From Zygnema cylindricum (lineage: Eukaryota > Streptophyta > Zygnematophyceae > Zygnematales > Zygnemataceae): DNA of 64,000 bases. This document shows, one piece after another, positions 35,524 to 46,800 of the stretch. The stretch's first letter is position 1, and every line of letters begins with the position of its first letter. The position numbers and the translations under genes were made by a program. Location: the NCBI GenBank assembly GCA_037447655.1, contig JBBHKE010000045.1:62001-126000 (forward strand), read 5' to 3'. The notes beneath the pieces are model-generated. The model was not told where the DNA came from. It worked only from the letters and a program-made list of their open reading frames with translations, and made no database searches.

Positions 35524-36396
35524 TAGTGTTGTGTATCCGTAAAAAAAAATTCGCGATAACACCGATACCGATAGTTATCGGTTATCGAACGGTCAGCGGT
35601 CCTGATATATTTGTACTTTCTGTAATTTCTGTCCGGAGTGCTTTCTGTCCGGTAAACTGAACGGTAAATTTACGAGAAATGTACGATTTTTTACGGGAAA
35701 TGTACAGAATTCGACGAAAAAATACGTTGCACTTTGTAGTACTTTTTGGGCGGTTAACTGAACATAAATTTTACGGGAACGTACGGAATTGTACCGATAA
35801 ACTGATTATCATGGAACGGTAAAAAGACGACGGACACAAAGTACAACGGATGCAAAATAACATTATGCACGCCGCCGGAATCGAACGGACGACATTCAAT
35901 GAGAAAGTACGAGCGGACGGTCAGCGTGAGCGCCGACATCTCGGAATGGATTTTTTGGCGGCTTTTGCCAAAAAAGCCGACGGGTTGACACGTGGCAGGT
36001 TTCCAATGGATCCCAAAAAATAAAGGGATAAAGCCACGGCGTCGGATGTGAATGGTACATCGTTTTAACTAGAGCCATACTAAAGCCGAACACATCTTAT
36101 GCCGGCTACTGTACTTTCGGCTTGAACAAATGATCTGATTGGTAGGTACCTCAGGGGTTGTGAGTAGGGCGCGTCGAGGGAACAAGACGTACAGTTGAGT
36201 GTACATGCCATACAGTTATCTGTACGGCTCGTATAGTTATCGTTATCGGCATTATTGCCGATAAGTAGCCGATATTATCGGCTACTTATCGGCGATAAGA
36301 CCGATAGCCATATATAGTACCAATGTATCGATTATCGGGACCCCGAAAAAAGGCCCATATCGGTTATCGGCAAATCCTTACCGATACACAACACTA
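35524..36396. mobile_element. 873-bp hAT-like TAGTGTTG element, 8-bp TSD GTTTTAAA
   Basis: Ends TAGTGTTGTGTATC and GATACACAACACTA are flanked by perfect GTTTTAAA copies (35516-35523 and 36397-36404). The interior has nested ATTATCGGC palindromes near 36240-36300 and no transposase frame. Sibling elements are at 18032-20109 and 61475-61880. Confidence 0.92.
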
Positions 36397-36400
36397 GTTT

Positions 36401-37411
36401 TAAAACTAGGTATTTTCGATAAACAAATAGGAACATATATTCGCACGTGCCGTAATTTTCGAAAATTTTCATACGATTTCCAAGGACAAAGAAAAGTACA
36501 AAATTCGCTATGTTTTGTCCGTTTGCGCTCGAATACGACAAATAAAAGTACAAAATTTGTTTAGTTTTGTCTGTTTTCGTCTCAGTACGGATTTCTTTTT
36601 TGCAGGGGTCTTCAAATTCCGATGCCATTTCACGTCAACCGGATAGGAGATGCAAAGGCAAAGCGCCTCGTGTTCAACCGTGAAACAGCACAGGCTGGAA
36701 GGCGGTGCGTCTACAATGTCACGGTAAGACATGCAACGTCACAAGCAGTTCCAAAAAGTAACGTGCGACCACAAATTGTAGACGTTGACAACACTCACAG
36801 GTATTGATGACGTGCACAATCGTCACAAGCGTAAGTTACTATTTCGTCCTTACAGACATAGGGACATTTGAAAACCGGGTCCGGCGGATCCGCGCTAAAA
36901 TACAAAGTAGGTTCGCTAAGTTACAAGTACATGGGGACATACCCTCACGAAAAACATAGAAGTTAAGCAAAACACAAGTATATTTTACTGAAGCTTTTCT
37001 CACTTACCAAATATTTCTTCACTCACTCACTCACTCACTCACTCACTCACTCACTCACTCACTCACTCACTCAGATTGCTAACTCTGATCAATGCCATTG
37101 ATGATAAAACTGTGTCTCCATACCTTAAAGTACATTTCTCCTGACCGACACCAAACTGCCTGAAAGATCCACTAAGTAACCAAACACAATGCGCCGTAAT
37201 CCAAATGCATACGTGCGCCGTACAAAACACATTGGTGGGCACAACATTTCATGCCACGTTTTACAAGACACGAAGAACTGTAGCTTCGCGGCATGCAACG
37301 AACTAGCACTTAACACAAAGTATCCGCACTAAAAAGTTACACCACCGTACAGGACCAAACGACACTGACGAAACCATAGTTCAAAAGTAGGCGTTTTTAT
37401 GGTAGGCCTTT
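36401..37411. repeat. 1-kb direct repeat, first copy
   Basis: Nearly identical to 39104-40102 in the same orientation, 2.7 kb away. It contains 13 ACTC units (37021-37072) against 11 in the second copy. Both copies end within the start of a CATAGTTCAAAAG element. A minus-strand frame (36508-36732) stays open in both copies with several substitutions; no family was recognised. Confidence 0.9.
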
Positions 37412-38335
37412 GGTGGGCACCTTTATCGTAAGTTATGTTTTAGGCTTTTCATGTGATCTTCTTAGATCGCTGCCTTTCTCAGCGACCGTACGATCGTCCA
37501 AATCTGACGGTGTAAATACAATTTTTTGGTCTGAATATTTTAATTGGTCCAATTTTTGGTCCGGATGTTTTAATTAGTCCGAATAGGTCAAAATACAATA
37601 TGGGTCTTAGGGTGGACTTCCATTAGGTGTCCCAATAATTGTACGAATTTTTTTACTAAAGGGCGTGCCTTCCATTAGGTCGCGTCTGTAAACCTGCGTG
37701 GCTCATTCTGATTGGTAACACGTAGGTTAATATTCGATGCTTAAAACCTTGAAAGAATCTTTGAATGCAATGTCAGAACGCAATATCTGTACGAGCGGAG
37801 GTAATATCTGTACCAGCGGAGATAATATCTATACCAGCGGAGGTAATTAATGACTCGTACAGAGGGCATTAAATGTACTACCGAAAATTTCAAAACTCAA
37901 CGACAAAAAGGCGGCGGCAAACTTTGATGGTGGGAGCGTGAAGGGATAATTTCGGCGGATTCGCAGCCACCCTGGCGGAAGGCACATGGCCCATGCGACG
38001 TGTACGCACATACCCGCGCGCTCATCCTGTATTCTTTTTACCTTTTCCACGCGGCCTATTTTTACACGTTTTGTATTCGAGAACTGTCCTCACTGTGCAC
38101 GGTCTTAAAAAACTGTAGGGTTGGTGACATGGCGTCACGGATAAAAAGTGTAATTGAATCCGACGGTCCTAATTTAAGCCTACAACCTTGGACAATTTTT
38201 GTAATGTTGTTTTCGTTGAAAAAAAAAAATTGAACGAACTTGTACGAAAAGGTACGGCCTTCAGTAAAAAACCCCACTTTTTCGCTAATGGAAGTCCACC
38301 TTTAAGGTCATATTGTATGTTTTGCATCATAGTTG
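37375..38335. mobile_element. CATAGTTCAAAAG hAT-like element, interrupted, right end lost
   Basis: The left end matches 17236, and the interior is recognisable up to ATATGGGTCTTA. It resumes after the insert with TAAGGTCATATTGTATG, as in the complete copy near 17730. Confidence 0.75.
37610..38301. mobile_element. 692-bp TIR element with TTA target duplication (PIF/Harbinger-like by TSD)
   Basis: Ends GGGTGGACTTCCATTAG and CTAATGGAAGTCCACC are inverted complements. TTA flanks the element (37607-37609 and 38302-38304). The uninterrupted host sequence is visible near 17730. The 3-bp TTA target suggests a Tourist/PIF-type element. No transposase is seen. Confidence 0.8.
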
Positions 38336-38639
38336 TTCAAATCGCGCGATTTTTTCCTTTTTTCCGATTAAAACATATAATTTGTGACTTTTGAATAAAT
38401 CAGAAAAAAACGCGATGTACTTTCTGTCCGGTAAACTGAACGGAGAATCTATGTAAAAGGTACAGCGTTTACCGTAAACTGTACGGTTTTTACGATAATG
38501 TACGGAATTTAATGAAAACACACATCGCAGTTATTGGTATTTTCTGTCCGTTAAAATTAACATAAAATACACGAAACATGTATGTTATTTTATTGAAAAT
38601 GTACGGACATTTTCGAAAATAGACGTTGGCTTTCACATG

Positions 38640-39005
38640 CGAAGGCGGCCATGGCTGACTATCACACAAACGGACTTTGACAAAATTGTGGCGTCAGATT
38701 ACGTGCGAACCTGAGCCTGCGCAATTTTCGAAATTCACGCTTGATAGCTGTTCGTTACCATCCAATGAAGAATATTCAATGTATAAGCCGATTGTCATAT
38801 ATATTTTACCTCATAAAATTTATAAGCGCTCATTTAACGGGAAACTTACAAACTGCGGTATATGTAAAGCTCATTCTTTTTTAGATGTACGGCATTGTAC
38901 GGAAGAAAATTCATTAACGATTTTTCGATTTTTTCAAAAGGTTCAATACGTTTTTTACGTATAATTCGTCGCGATTAAATCGTTCGCACTAAACGCCGTG
39001 AACAA
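38640..39005. repeat. Inverted partner of 21885-22255
   Basis: The reverse complement matches the earlier stretch at both ends (GAAGGCGGCCATGG and GTATAATTCGTCGCG). The middle parts are more diverged. Confidence 0.55.
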
Positions 39006-39103
39006 CTATGCTTAGTACTGTAGTCGATACAAAAGGTACGAAATTTAGTACGACATCACCGAAGTTTGACAGAATCAATTGGAAGAATGAATGGACGAAT
39101 AAA

Positions 39104-40102
39104 ACTAGGTATTTTCGATAAACAAATAGGAACATATATTCGCACGTGCCGTAATTTTCGAAAATTTTCATACGATTTCCAAGGACAAAGAAAAGTACAG
39201 AATTCGCTATGTTTTGTCCGTTTGCGCTCGAATACAACAAATAAAAGTACAAAATTTGTTTAGTTTTGTTTGTTTTCGTCTCAGTACGGATTTATTTTTT
39301 GCAGGGGTCTTCAAATTCCGATGCCATTTCACGTCAACTAGATAGCAGACGCAAAGGCAAAGCGCCTCGTGTTCAACCGTGAAACAGCACAGGCTGAAAG
39401 GCGGTGCGTCTACAATGTCACGGTAAGACATGCAACGTCACAAGCAGTTCCAAAAAGTAACGTGCGACCACAAATTGTAGACGTTGACAACAGTCACAGG
39501 TATTGATGACGTGCACAATCGTCACAAGCGTAAGTTACGATTTCGTCCTTACAGATATAGGGACACTTGAAAACCGGGTCCGGCGGATCCGCGCTAAAAT
39601 ACAAAGTAAGTTCGCTAAGTTACAAGTACATGGGGACATACCCTCACGAAAAACATAGAAGTTCAGCAAAACACAAGTATATTTTACTGAAGCTTTTCTC
39701 ACTTACCAAATATTTCTTCACTCACTCACTCACTCACTCACTCACTCACTCACTCACTCACTCAGATTGCTAACTCTGATCAATGCCATTGATGATAAAA
39801 CTCTGTCTCCATACCTTAAAGTACATTTCTCCTGACCGAGACCAAACTGCCTGAAAGATCCACTAAGTAACCAAACACAATGCGCCGTAATCCACATGCA
39901 TACGTGCGCCGTACAAAACACATTGGTGGGCGGAACATTTCACGCCACGCCTTACAAGACACGAAGAACTGTAACTTCGCGGCATGCAACGAACTAGCAC
40001 TTAACACAAAGTATCCGCACTAAAATGTTACACCACCGTACAGGACCAAACGACACCGACGAAACCATAGTTCAAAAGTAGGCGTTTTTATGGTAGGCCT
40101 TT
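39104..40102. repeat. 1-kb direct repeat, second copy
   Basis: Second copy of 36401-37411. A plus-strand frame (MPFHVN...) open in copy one has a TAG stop here near 39340, whereas the minus-strand frame at 39207-39431 is still open. It ends at a broken transposon edge (TCTAATGGACCTTCACGC, near 40143). Confidence 0.9.
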
Positions 40103-40236
40103 TCGGTGAAGTACAAAATTATTTAAACAACCTCATTTTTTGTCTAATGGACCTTCACGCTAAATGTGTGGATTGGTGGCCACAAGGTTTACCTATCGAC
40201 TTCCTCGTCCTTATGCATTTCTGAATTGCGTCCCAA

Positions 40237-40461
40237 GCAGAGGGTATTGAAGCTTTAGGCTTTCCTATCGGCGCCCCCTCCTTAATGAACCAAGCTGTTA
40301 CAGATGCTTTGTTGGAGGACATCGCGCACTGTGATGACCTACCTAAGCTCTCCCCGACTCCCAATTTGCAAATGCAATCCTCACTCGTTCGTTTGCTCAA
40401 CGCCTTTTTATATCTTGCCCTGACATTACACCCGAGGAATCCATTTTTCTTCTTCTCTTAA
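40237..40461 (+). pseudogene. LINE-like reverse transcriptase remnant (C-terminal part of RT)
   Basis: One plus-strand frame reads AEGIEALGFPIGAPSLMNQA, then LLEDIAHCDDLPKLSPTPN, then SSLVRLLNAFLYLALTLHPR before a stop. The LGxPIG block followed by LxxLxxPQxxxxLLR and a Pro after LTL is the pattern I know from the end of the RT domain in non-LTR retroelements of algae and protists. Upstream catalytic motifs (YADD) were not found, so this is a fragment. Confidence 0.6.
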
Positions 40462-41371
40462 TGACTTCGACAACAAACGTTTTTAGTGTGCTCCACCACC
40501 GCATTAGACAATGGGATTTTTAATCGGTCGGAGGGCTCATTTGCCTGCCATCATGTCTCGTATTACCGTGGATAATGTCCCCATTTTGGCCCAAGTCGTC
40601 CCTAAAGTGGAGGAAATCCTATTTCCTTTTCATGAGTTATTCTCTTTGCTCATGCAGTTCTCACGCTCTGTAAACTGACTAAAATTTTGTCCATGTTTTT
40701 TTACTTGGACGAATTGTATAGTATAATTAAAGTGGCGCTGCTGCCAATTGTAATTTTCTGTCGTACTTTCAAGGACACAATTTTTAATGTCACCTAGGTA
40801 ATTCTCTTAAAGTTATTTTCTTTTTTACCGTCCCTTTTCCTTCATTTCCATTCCTACTTTCTTTCCTTTTCTCTTCACGTTTGTTGAAAGCTATGCTACT
40901 TCTATAGTGAGAATTGTTCCTCCCGTTTACTTACACATTCGAATGTTCAAAGAACAATACTCTATCTGAAATTTGGGCGGAAAAATCCATTGAAGAATTT
41001 AAAGAATTGGTTTGGAATAAACCGTAAAAAAAGTAGAAAAGGGACAAAAAAGGTCATAATGTTTTTGGACGTGACTCAAACTTAATGATTCAAACATATT
41101 TCTCTTACAAGAACATAGAAGTATGACACAAAAATCACAATAATAATTTCGATTGCTTTTTTTTTGTTCACGAGATACAACGAACCACCCATCGCTACTA
41201 GAGTTTGTGAATTATTAACGTCAATACTATGTTACGATAAACTACACTAAATAATGTTTTTTAATAGGACTGATTGTAGGTTGCTTAAATAGTGTTGTAA
41301 ATAGTAATTTATGACTTTTTGTAAAACAAACGCTTCTTAGAATTAGAGTGGTGGGTAACAAGAATTAATTT
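40462..41371. other. Retroelement-derived sequence with a possible small TIR element
   Basis: The part to ~40690 has weak similarity to 20340-20530. At 41186-41356 ACCACCCATCGCTACTAGAG and ATTAGAGTGGTGGGT look like degenerate terminal repeats of the TA-element type. No gene. Confidence 0.35.
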
Positions 41372-42290
41372 ATGATAACATTGTTGCCGCCATTCGATCT
41401 GAGCTTCTCGGGGGACTTACCTCTGATATTTCACGTGCCCAGTCTCTCTTTTGAAAGACCCTTGTTTTGGAGCCTGGTTGGCTACGCCTATTCTCTCCAT
41501 CTACGTTCCACGTCTTTTCAATTTACCACTGCCCTCAAGTTTAGGATTGGCCTCCCTCTTCAACCTTTACTCGACTCTTTCGTTTGCTCATGCGACCATG
41601 TCCTTCGACCCGATAGTGTTCATTCGCTTTGTTGCTCCCATGGGTTTAACTGGTTAAGGTACATGACACTGTTTGCGACACTATTGCGATTGTGCTTTTG
41701 AGCGGGAGTATTTTTTTCGTCCGGAGGCTTCACACGTTATTCCCTCGCGGCAAACTGGTAGTTTTTTGCACGATGGTGATAATTGTATTTTTGGTGCCAT
41801 TGTTTGGCGAACCCCACCTCGGTTAGAGTTGTTGGAGTTGTTCGCCAGGCGACTCAACATGCTGGAGTCGGTGGTGACATTGATAAGAAGAAAGAGCGCT
41901 ATTATGCACATCGTGACATTAGGACGATTTTATTTCAATGGTGGTGGAAATATTTTTTTGTTTGCGAGTTGTTTTGGACGATTTCTTTCGTACTTTGATA
42001 TCGGTGTTCTTTCGAGAGGAGGGGCCCGAGGAGCCCTCCTGCTTCTGTTCTTACTTCTTTTATCGTCAGCATTTATCTTTAGATTTTCAACGAGTGCAAG
42101 CTTCTATCCTTTTTCATTCTACTACCGTTGTGGTTTTGGGTATGCTATCTTGATGTTGTTTTTGTGCTTGTTTTTCCTTTCAATGGTTTTTGTTGTTAGG
42201 TTATTTCGGCTTGTTTTCCCTTTTAGTCCCTTCCACCTGCTTCGGTTTTTTAGATTCGGCAATTTTTTTGTTTCTTTTTTTTTTGTTTAA
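41372..42290 (+). pseudogene. LINE-like retroelement C-terminal region, frameshifted
   Basis: Plus-strand frames carry ALKFRIGLPLQPLL, then FVCSCDHVLRPDSVHSLCC. This is the CxCGxxLDxxGxHAxxC zinc-binding block of this retroelement class, with the Gly residues replaced. They continue with RYMTLFATLLRLCFE and, in another frame, KKERYYAHRDIRTIL. The frame shifts at least once, so it is inactive. Its last ~400 bases are shared with 29260-29800. Confidence 0.6.
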
Positions 42291-42565
42291 ATGGTTTACC
42301 ACCGTGCTTTCTTATTAAAGTCTTACTATCAACTCTTATAGCCATCAAGTATGCAGTATATGAGAGTGATTTTTGTTATTTTACTTTATAATTATTTTGT
42401 TTGTTTAGTTTTTTATGTGTTCCACTTATAAGGTACTAGAACTCTACTGCAGAACAATGAGAAAACACTGAACCAAAAAGGATATAAAACAAAGATGAAA
42501 CAAAAACAAAGTACCAAAACATGACAAAATGTACAGCAAAAAATACTTGAAGTACAACAAAAACA

Positions 42566-43627
42566 TCATAGGAAATCCATGGGCCTTCGAATGTCCCAAT
42601 CTTGTACCCCAGGCCTCTCCTCAAGAACCCTATTTTCCGTACTTTTGTTATTTTCACTGCTCTCGTTATCTCCAACCACATTAAATCGAGAGAAATTACT
42701 TTGTGAATTTCTAAGCTTTTCCTTTCCATCAAATCCATTGTTTCTATTGTTTCGATCTTCTCCTTCTTGACTATTTACAAACCTTCTTTTCTCATTCGAG
42801 CTCTCGATTTCGATATTTTCCAAAATATAACTTCCATTTTCTCTATTTTCTTCAAAAAAAATCCTTTTCCTTAAATTAACACTGTCATTTTCGCTATCCT
42901 TGATTGATTCCTCTACTTTTTTTACTCCTTTTAAAACATTTCGATTCAAATCGTCAAAAGTTTCATCGACATAATCGTCATGTCGCATACTTTTGTCCGA
43001 TGTGACAGGCTGAAAATTTTCATATACTCCATAAACCCCAAAACCACTACTACTATTTTCTATTAAAAAACTATCTTGATCCTCAAAAAAGCCTTTTTTT
43101 GAAACCTTACCCTTCAATAATTTTGGGTTTAACAGATTACCTTTGTTCTCAAAAACCTCCGGAAAACCCAAAAACCTTTCATTTTCAATAATATTTTCGC
43201 CTTCAATCTCCCTTTCTTTACTCATTTTTACTAAATTCATATTATTCTTTTGACTATTGTCATTTTTATTGTCATTTTCTAAACTATTATAAGTGAATAT
43301 TTTTGCATCCTCCACTCCTGTTTTATCTTTTTCGTCAAAACCGTTTTCAAAAAACCCTTTTTCGATTCGAGAAGCATTTTCATCGTTTAACAACAATTTC
43401 ATGGAAACGTCCTCCTTTCGGCTTTTTCTGTCGATTTTATTGTCTCTAAAATTGTTACGAACGTCAAGATTTTCTGTTTCAAATTGGTTTTTTTTTTCCC
43501 GATTTGGAGATTTACTTCTTTCATCAAAATTTGGTCGAATAATTTCGTCAAAATCTTGGTCGAAGTTTTCGTAAAAAAATTCTTCGTAGTTTTGTCGAAA
43601 ATTCCCACCGTAAAGAAGTTGTTCCAA
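42566..43627 (-). CDS. Hypothetical Asn/Glu/Lys-rich protein, 353 residues
   Basis: An uninterrupted minus-strand frame of 353 codons runs from MEQLLYGGNFRQNYEEFFYE to DWDIRRPMDFL. It is rich in Asn, Glu, Lys, Asp and Phe, has no membrane segment or recognised domain, and is probably disordered. Just above the ATG the strand has a very long pyrimidine tract ending CTCATGGATTTTAG, so it could be a last exon whose frame starts at GPLEQ, rather than a single-exon gene. A degenerate homologue stands at 29940-30780, which argues that the sequence was once a real gene here or elsewhere. It lies tail-out from the receptor kinase that starts on the other strand at 43881. Confidence 0.5.
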   Translation of the reverse strand: MEQLLYGGNFRQNYEEFFYENFDQDFDEIIRPNFDERSKSPNREKKNQFETENLDVRNNFRDNKIDRKSRKEDVSMKLLLNDENASRIEKGFFENGFDEKDKTGVEDAKIFTYNSLENDNKNDNSQKNNMNLVKMSKEREIEGENIIENERFLGFPEVFENKGNLLNPKLLKGKVSKKGFFEDQDSFLIENSSSGFGVYGVYENFQPVTSDKSMRHDDYVDETFDDLNRNVLKGVKKVEESIKDSENDSVNLRKRIFFEENRENGSYILENIEIESSNEKRRFVNSQEGEDRNNRNNGFDGKEKLRNSQSNFSRFNVVGDNESSENNKSTENRVLEERPGVQDWDIRRPMDFL

Positions 43628-43880
43628 AGGACCCTAAAATCCATGAGGGGAAAAAGAAAACCGAAAAACAAAAAAGGAAAAAGAAAACAGAAAAAAGAAA
43701 AAGAAAAGAAAAAAGAAAAAAAAAGGAAAAAAAAAGAAAAAAAAAAGACAGGAAAAATGAAAGAATCATCTTCCAGTTGTTGTCAACACCTTGTAAATAG
43801 ATAATATTAATAAATTAGTAATATAATAATCAATACTGTATATGTATTTATGTTATTTTGTCCTTTTTTTTTTCATGCAG

Positions 43881-46800
43881 CCCGAATCATCTTCCGGTCA
43901 ACTTCAAAAACTTGTAAAATTAAATTTGGCAAATAATAGTTTTTCCGGAAACATTCCCGAATTTTTCGCTTCCGTACCACCGCTTGTCAACTTGTGAGTT
44001 CAAAAAAATCTCTCTCCCTCTCTCCCTCCCCCTCTCTCTCTCTCTCTTCCTATTTCCTCTCCCTCTCTTCCTCTCTCCTTTTTTTTCTTTTTCTTCCTCT
44101 TTTTCTTCTTCTTTTTCTTTTATTATTCTTGTTCTTTTCCTTTTATTCTGTGTGTTATTCTTTTTCCAAATCGATGGTGAAATTTCATTTTAAGGTTTTT
44201 TAGGCTTTTTTCTCCATCAGATTGAATTGGAAAAGTTTATGCGAGAGTTTTGAAAATATATGCAATTACCGAAAAAAGGAAAAAGAGCAAAAAAAAAGCA
44301 TTAAAAAAAAAGGAAAAACAAAAAAAAAAGCGTTTAAAAAATGAAAAGATATAACAACTCGCGAAATGCCTCTTTTCATTTTGTTTTCTTGGAAGTCGCT
44401 CGGTTTTTTTTTTGGTTTGGTTTGATTTTCTTTTGTTTTGTCGTTTTTTGTTATTATTATTATATTTTTTTTTTCAGTTTTTGTTTCTTCAAGTTGGGGT
44501 TTAATGGGGGAGCAGAAACTTGTCCTACAACAATTTCAGCGGCTCTCTCCCTCTCTCTTTCACAAACTTCCAATGTTCCAGGTGGACTCTCCTCTCTCCT
44601 CTCCTCTCTCCTCTCCTCTCCTCCTCTCCTGTCTCCTTTCTCTCCTCTCTTTTCTCCTCTCTCTTGTCTCTTTTATCCTTTCTAAAGTCTCCTCTCTCCT
44701 CTCCTCTCTCCCCTCTCTTCTCTACTGTTTCCTCACTCCTTTCTCCTCTCTCCTCTCTTCTCTTCTCTCCCCTCTCTCTTGTATCCTCTCTCCTCTCTCC
44801 TGTCTCCTCTCTCCTTCCGTCTGCTCTCTCCTCTCCCCCCTCTTCTCTCTCTTATCCCTTCTCTCCTCTCCCCTCCAATCTCTTCTCTCCTCTCTCCTCT
44901 CCTCTAATCTCTTTCCTCTTTCCTCTCTCCTATCTCCTCTCTTTTCTCTTGTACCCTCTCCCCTTTCTCTCGTCTCCTCTTTTCCTCTCTCCTGTCTTGT
45001 TTCCTCTCCCTTTTCTCCCAACTCCTCTCCTCTTTTCCTCTCTCCCCTTTTCTCCTGTGTCTTCTCCTCTCTTCACTCTCCTCTCTCCTCTCTCCTCTCT
45101 CCTCTTTCCTCTCTCCAATTTCCTGACTCTCCTCTCTCTTATGTACCCTTACCTCTCTCCTCTTTTCTTCCCTCCCTCATCGTTTGCCCGTCTCCTCTCT
45201 TCCATCTCCTGTCTTCTCCTATCTCCTCTCGTCTCTTTTCTCCTCTCTTGACTACTCTCTCCTCTCTCCTCTTTGTTCTTTCCTCTCTCTTGCCTCCCCT
45301 CTATTCTTTAAAACAACGTTTCCTAATTTGAAAAAAGAGTGGAAAACAATAGTTTGAAAATACTGGACAACAACGGTTTGCCAACATATGTACACAAAAT
45401 TAGAGTGGAATGTGTGGTCTCAACAATTTTGTACACTCCCCACACCATAATTAGTGTAGAATGTGTGATGTTAACAATTTTAACATTTTTCATATTGGAA
45501 TTAGAGTGGAATGAGTAATGTCAACAATTTTGTTTTAGTGTGGAATATGTGGTCTCAACAATTTTGTACTCTGTACATTGCAATTAATGTGGATTGTGTG
45601 ATCTTAACAATTCCGTACATTCTTAACCTCAAAATTAGTGTGAAATGTGTGATGTCAACAATTTTTTACACTTCCTAAACTATAATTAATGTGGCATATG
45701 TGTTGTTAGCAATTTTGTACATTTTGTACACTATAATTAGTGTGGAATGTATGATGTCAACAATTTTGTATCCTGCGAACACCATAATCAATATGGAATG
45801 AGTGATGTCAACAATATTGTTCATTTTGTACACTAGAGTTGGTAGAATCTGTGATGTCGACAATTTTGTACATCTCGTACACCAGAATTAGTTTTTAATG
45901 TGTGATGTCAACATTTTCTGTACACTCCCGTACACCATAATCAATGTGGAATCATTCCACACTAATTTCGGTGTTTAGACAGTACAAAAATTGTTGACAT
46001 CACAAATTCCACACTAATTTTGGTGAAGTAAATTTATTAAATTGTTGACATAGCACACTCCACAGTAATTTTGGTATTTAGAATGTGCAAAAATGTTCAC
46101 ATATCGTACTTCACATTAATTACGGTGTGTGGAGTGTACAAGATTGATATTCCACACTAATTTTGGTGTGCGGAATGTACAAAACTTGTGAGCCATTTGA
46201 ACATTTCGGCTCATAATTTTAGGCACTTTGCAACGGGGGGTTGTCATAATTCTTGAACACCTTGTGGAAAAATTATTTAAACTTTCATCACTATAAAAGC
46301 ACTAACGATGCCGCATCGCTTACCATAAATAGAGTGGACAAGCTTTTTTTCTTGGCAAAAGTTAAAAATAAAAATGCTGTTATGAAATAGGGATCCATTG
46401 TGAGTCGGATTAAAAATCCCAAAGGAATAAAAAAGCAAAAATCTTGTAAGAATCTCCTTGAAGATACATTTAATTTTGGATCCACACAAATAATGGTTAC
46501 GGGAGGAGCACTCTCTGTTTGCAGCTTTTACGGAAACCCGTACCTTAATATAACTGGCTGCAAAGCAGGTATCCCTCTCTCTCTCCCCCTCCCTTCCCCC
46601 TCCTCTCCCTCTCCCTCCCCTTCCCTATCCCCCTCTCCTTAATCGTTCTTTCAAGGTCCATTTCCATTTTCTTCCATTCAGTCCATCCATTCCGATTCCT
46701 CTCCCCCTCTCTTTCTCTCTCTCTCTCCAGATCCACTTGTTTCTGCGAGTTCGAATTCTCCTTCTGACTCTACCACTCTCGTGGGAATTATTTTGGGATC

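Noticed and set aside
36401-40102. LTR retrotransposon bounded by the 1-kb direct repeats
   Set aside because: The repeats include the start of a DNA transposon, the sequence between them is other DNA transposons, and no gag-pol, primer site or TG..CA ends were seen.
44438-45331. Long open frames on both strands across the CTCTCC array in kinase intron 2
   Set aside because: They consist almost only of Ser/Leu/Pro or Arg/Glu runs caused by the repeat, and lie between two exons that splice together in phase.
45675-45863. Minus-strand frame with repeating Thr-Leu-Ile units
   Set aside because: It follows the 51-bp tandem repeat, whose period is divisible by three, so the frame stays open for compositional reasons.
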